Below are positions 5,258 to 5,593 of a stretch of DNA of 5,593 nt, piece after piece. This DNA is from Chloroflexota bacterium (GTDB lineage: Bacteria; Chloroflexota; Dehalococcoidia; DSTF01; JACRBR01). The position numbers were made by a program, and so were the translations under genes. Below the pieces are notes generated by a model. That model was given only the letters and a program-made list of their open reading frames with translations, did not search any database and was not told the origin of the DNA. Where the stretch lies: NCBI GenBank assembly GCA_021813085.1, contig JAKAMA010000181.1:1-5593 (forward strand), given 5' to 3'. Numbering within the stretch: position 1 is the first letter of the stretch; each line of letters starts with the position of its first letter.

Positions 5258-5298
5258 GGTTCAGCAGTCGCGGCCTGGCGCCACGCCGCGGATGAACC
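5258..5298. repeat. Nested inverted repeat B
   Basis: Outer arms GGTTCA (5258-5263) and TGAACC (5293-5298) enclose inner arms CGCGGC (5269-5274) and GCCGCG (5285-5290). The internal loop is asymmetric, with five and two bases. The terminal loop contains the self-complementary GGCGCC. Confidence 0.5.
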
Positions 5299-5316
5299 AT
5301 CACCCGCACACTCGTG

Positions 5317-5338
5317 GCGCGGGCTTTTCAGCCCGCGC
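5317..5338. repeat. Hairpin C, 9-bp stem with tetraloop
   Basis: GCGCGGGCT (5317-5325), loop TTTC, and AGCCCGCGC (5330-5338) form a perfect stem. It resembles the compact REP-type palindromes scattered between genes in many GC-rich bacteria. No T-run follows, so an intrinsic terminator is less likely. Confidence 0.65.
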
Positions 5339-5400
5339 GGGTTGCACACCGATCGCACCGACCCCCCAGAAGACGCAGATGATTGAACCGGTCACGAGAC

Positions 5401-5420
5401 AATCAACAACAATCAACGAC
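5401..5420. repeat. Two-copy 10-base direct repeat
   Basis: AATCAACAAC (5401-5410) is followed immediately by AATCAACGAC (5411-5420), with one mismatch. The stretch is AT-rich compared with its surroundings. Two copies are too few to claim a function. Confidence 0.35.
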
Positions 5421-5510
5421 GACTACGCGCGCAGATTCGGCGTCGTCGCCGCCAGATACCCAGGGCACGGCCGGCCCCCGCATCGCTCGCAGCTCAAGCG
5501 GTGCACGCTC

Positions 5511-5532
5511 CCCCTTCCCATCAGGGAAGGGG
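5511..5532. repeat. Hairpin D, 9-bp stem with tetraloop
   Basis: CCCCTTCCC (5511-5519), loop ATCA, and GGGAAGGGG (5524-5532) form a perfect stem. The polypurine/polypyrimidine arms and the flanking CTC and TCGGGAG resemble dispersed intergenic palindromes I recall from Chloroflexota and cyanobacteria. That family link is from memory and is unchecked. Confidence 0.65.
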
Positions 5533-5593
5533 TCGGGAGATGAGGTCCGCCGCCTATCCGCCGGGACGTGAAACTGCAGAGCGAAATCGAAAA

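Larger units (their letters stand above)
5130..5593. other. Non-coding region rich in inverted repeats
   Basis: I find no believable gene in this stretch up to the window edge; the open frames are short and lack family features or good ribosome sites. It holds four successive inverted repeats (5145-5215, 5258-5298, 5317-5338, 5511-5532) and a 10-base direct repeat (AATCAACAAC at 5401, AATCAACGAC at 5411). AGACGCAGATGATT at 5371-5384 looks like a decayed intergenic repeat. The last 60 bases show nothing assignable. Confidence 0.55.

Noticed and set aside
5317..5338. Hairpin C as a rho-independent terminator
   Set aside because: The stem is strong, but no T-run follows on either strand and no gene ends near it.

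Overview
The window is GC-rich, tightly packed bacterial chromosome. It looks like Chloroflexota or a related high-GC lineage. The clues are a single-chain (alpha2-type) glycyl-tRNA synthetase, a PII-like cyclic-di-AMP receptor of the DarA/PstA family, frequent GTG starts behind GGAGG ribosome sites, and intergenic regions full of short palindromes and tandem repeats. The phylum is inferred from gene content only.

Layout from left to right: (1) the 3' end of an unidentified plus-strand gene, ending at 319. (2) Two minus-strand genes, darA (1529-1185) and then a Nif3-family metalloprotein (1109-348), each with a promoter-like sequence upstream. (3) A 268-base divergent region (1530-1797) with a perfect TTGACA box for darA and four tandem GGTCGCA heptamers abutting it. 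(4) glyQS on the plus strand (1798-3150), a complete class II synthetase. (5) Convergent to it, a 77-residue double zinc-ribbon protein (3427-3194). (6) A 330-base non-coding gap with a 19-bp palindrome. (7) A family III (CaiB/BaiF) CoA-transferase on the minus strand (5056-3758). (8) A further 537 bases without a gene, holding the CoA-transferase promoter and four successive inverted repeats.

The genes are mostly housekeeping and do not form one pathway. The one suggestive pairing is darA with the Nif3 gene. Long Nif3 proteins of Firmicutes carry a PII-like domain inside them, whereas here a short Nif3 lies next to a free-standing PII-like protein. I see no mobile element, CRISPR array, tRNA or rRNA, and no convincing new multi-gene system. 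The best material for a second look is non-coding: the heptad arrays on both sides of darA, the run of palindromes at 5145-5532, and the palindrome at 3710-3728.
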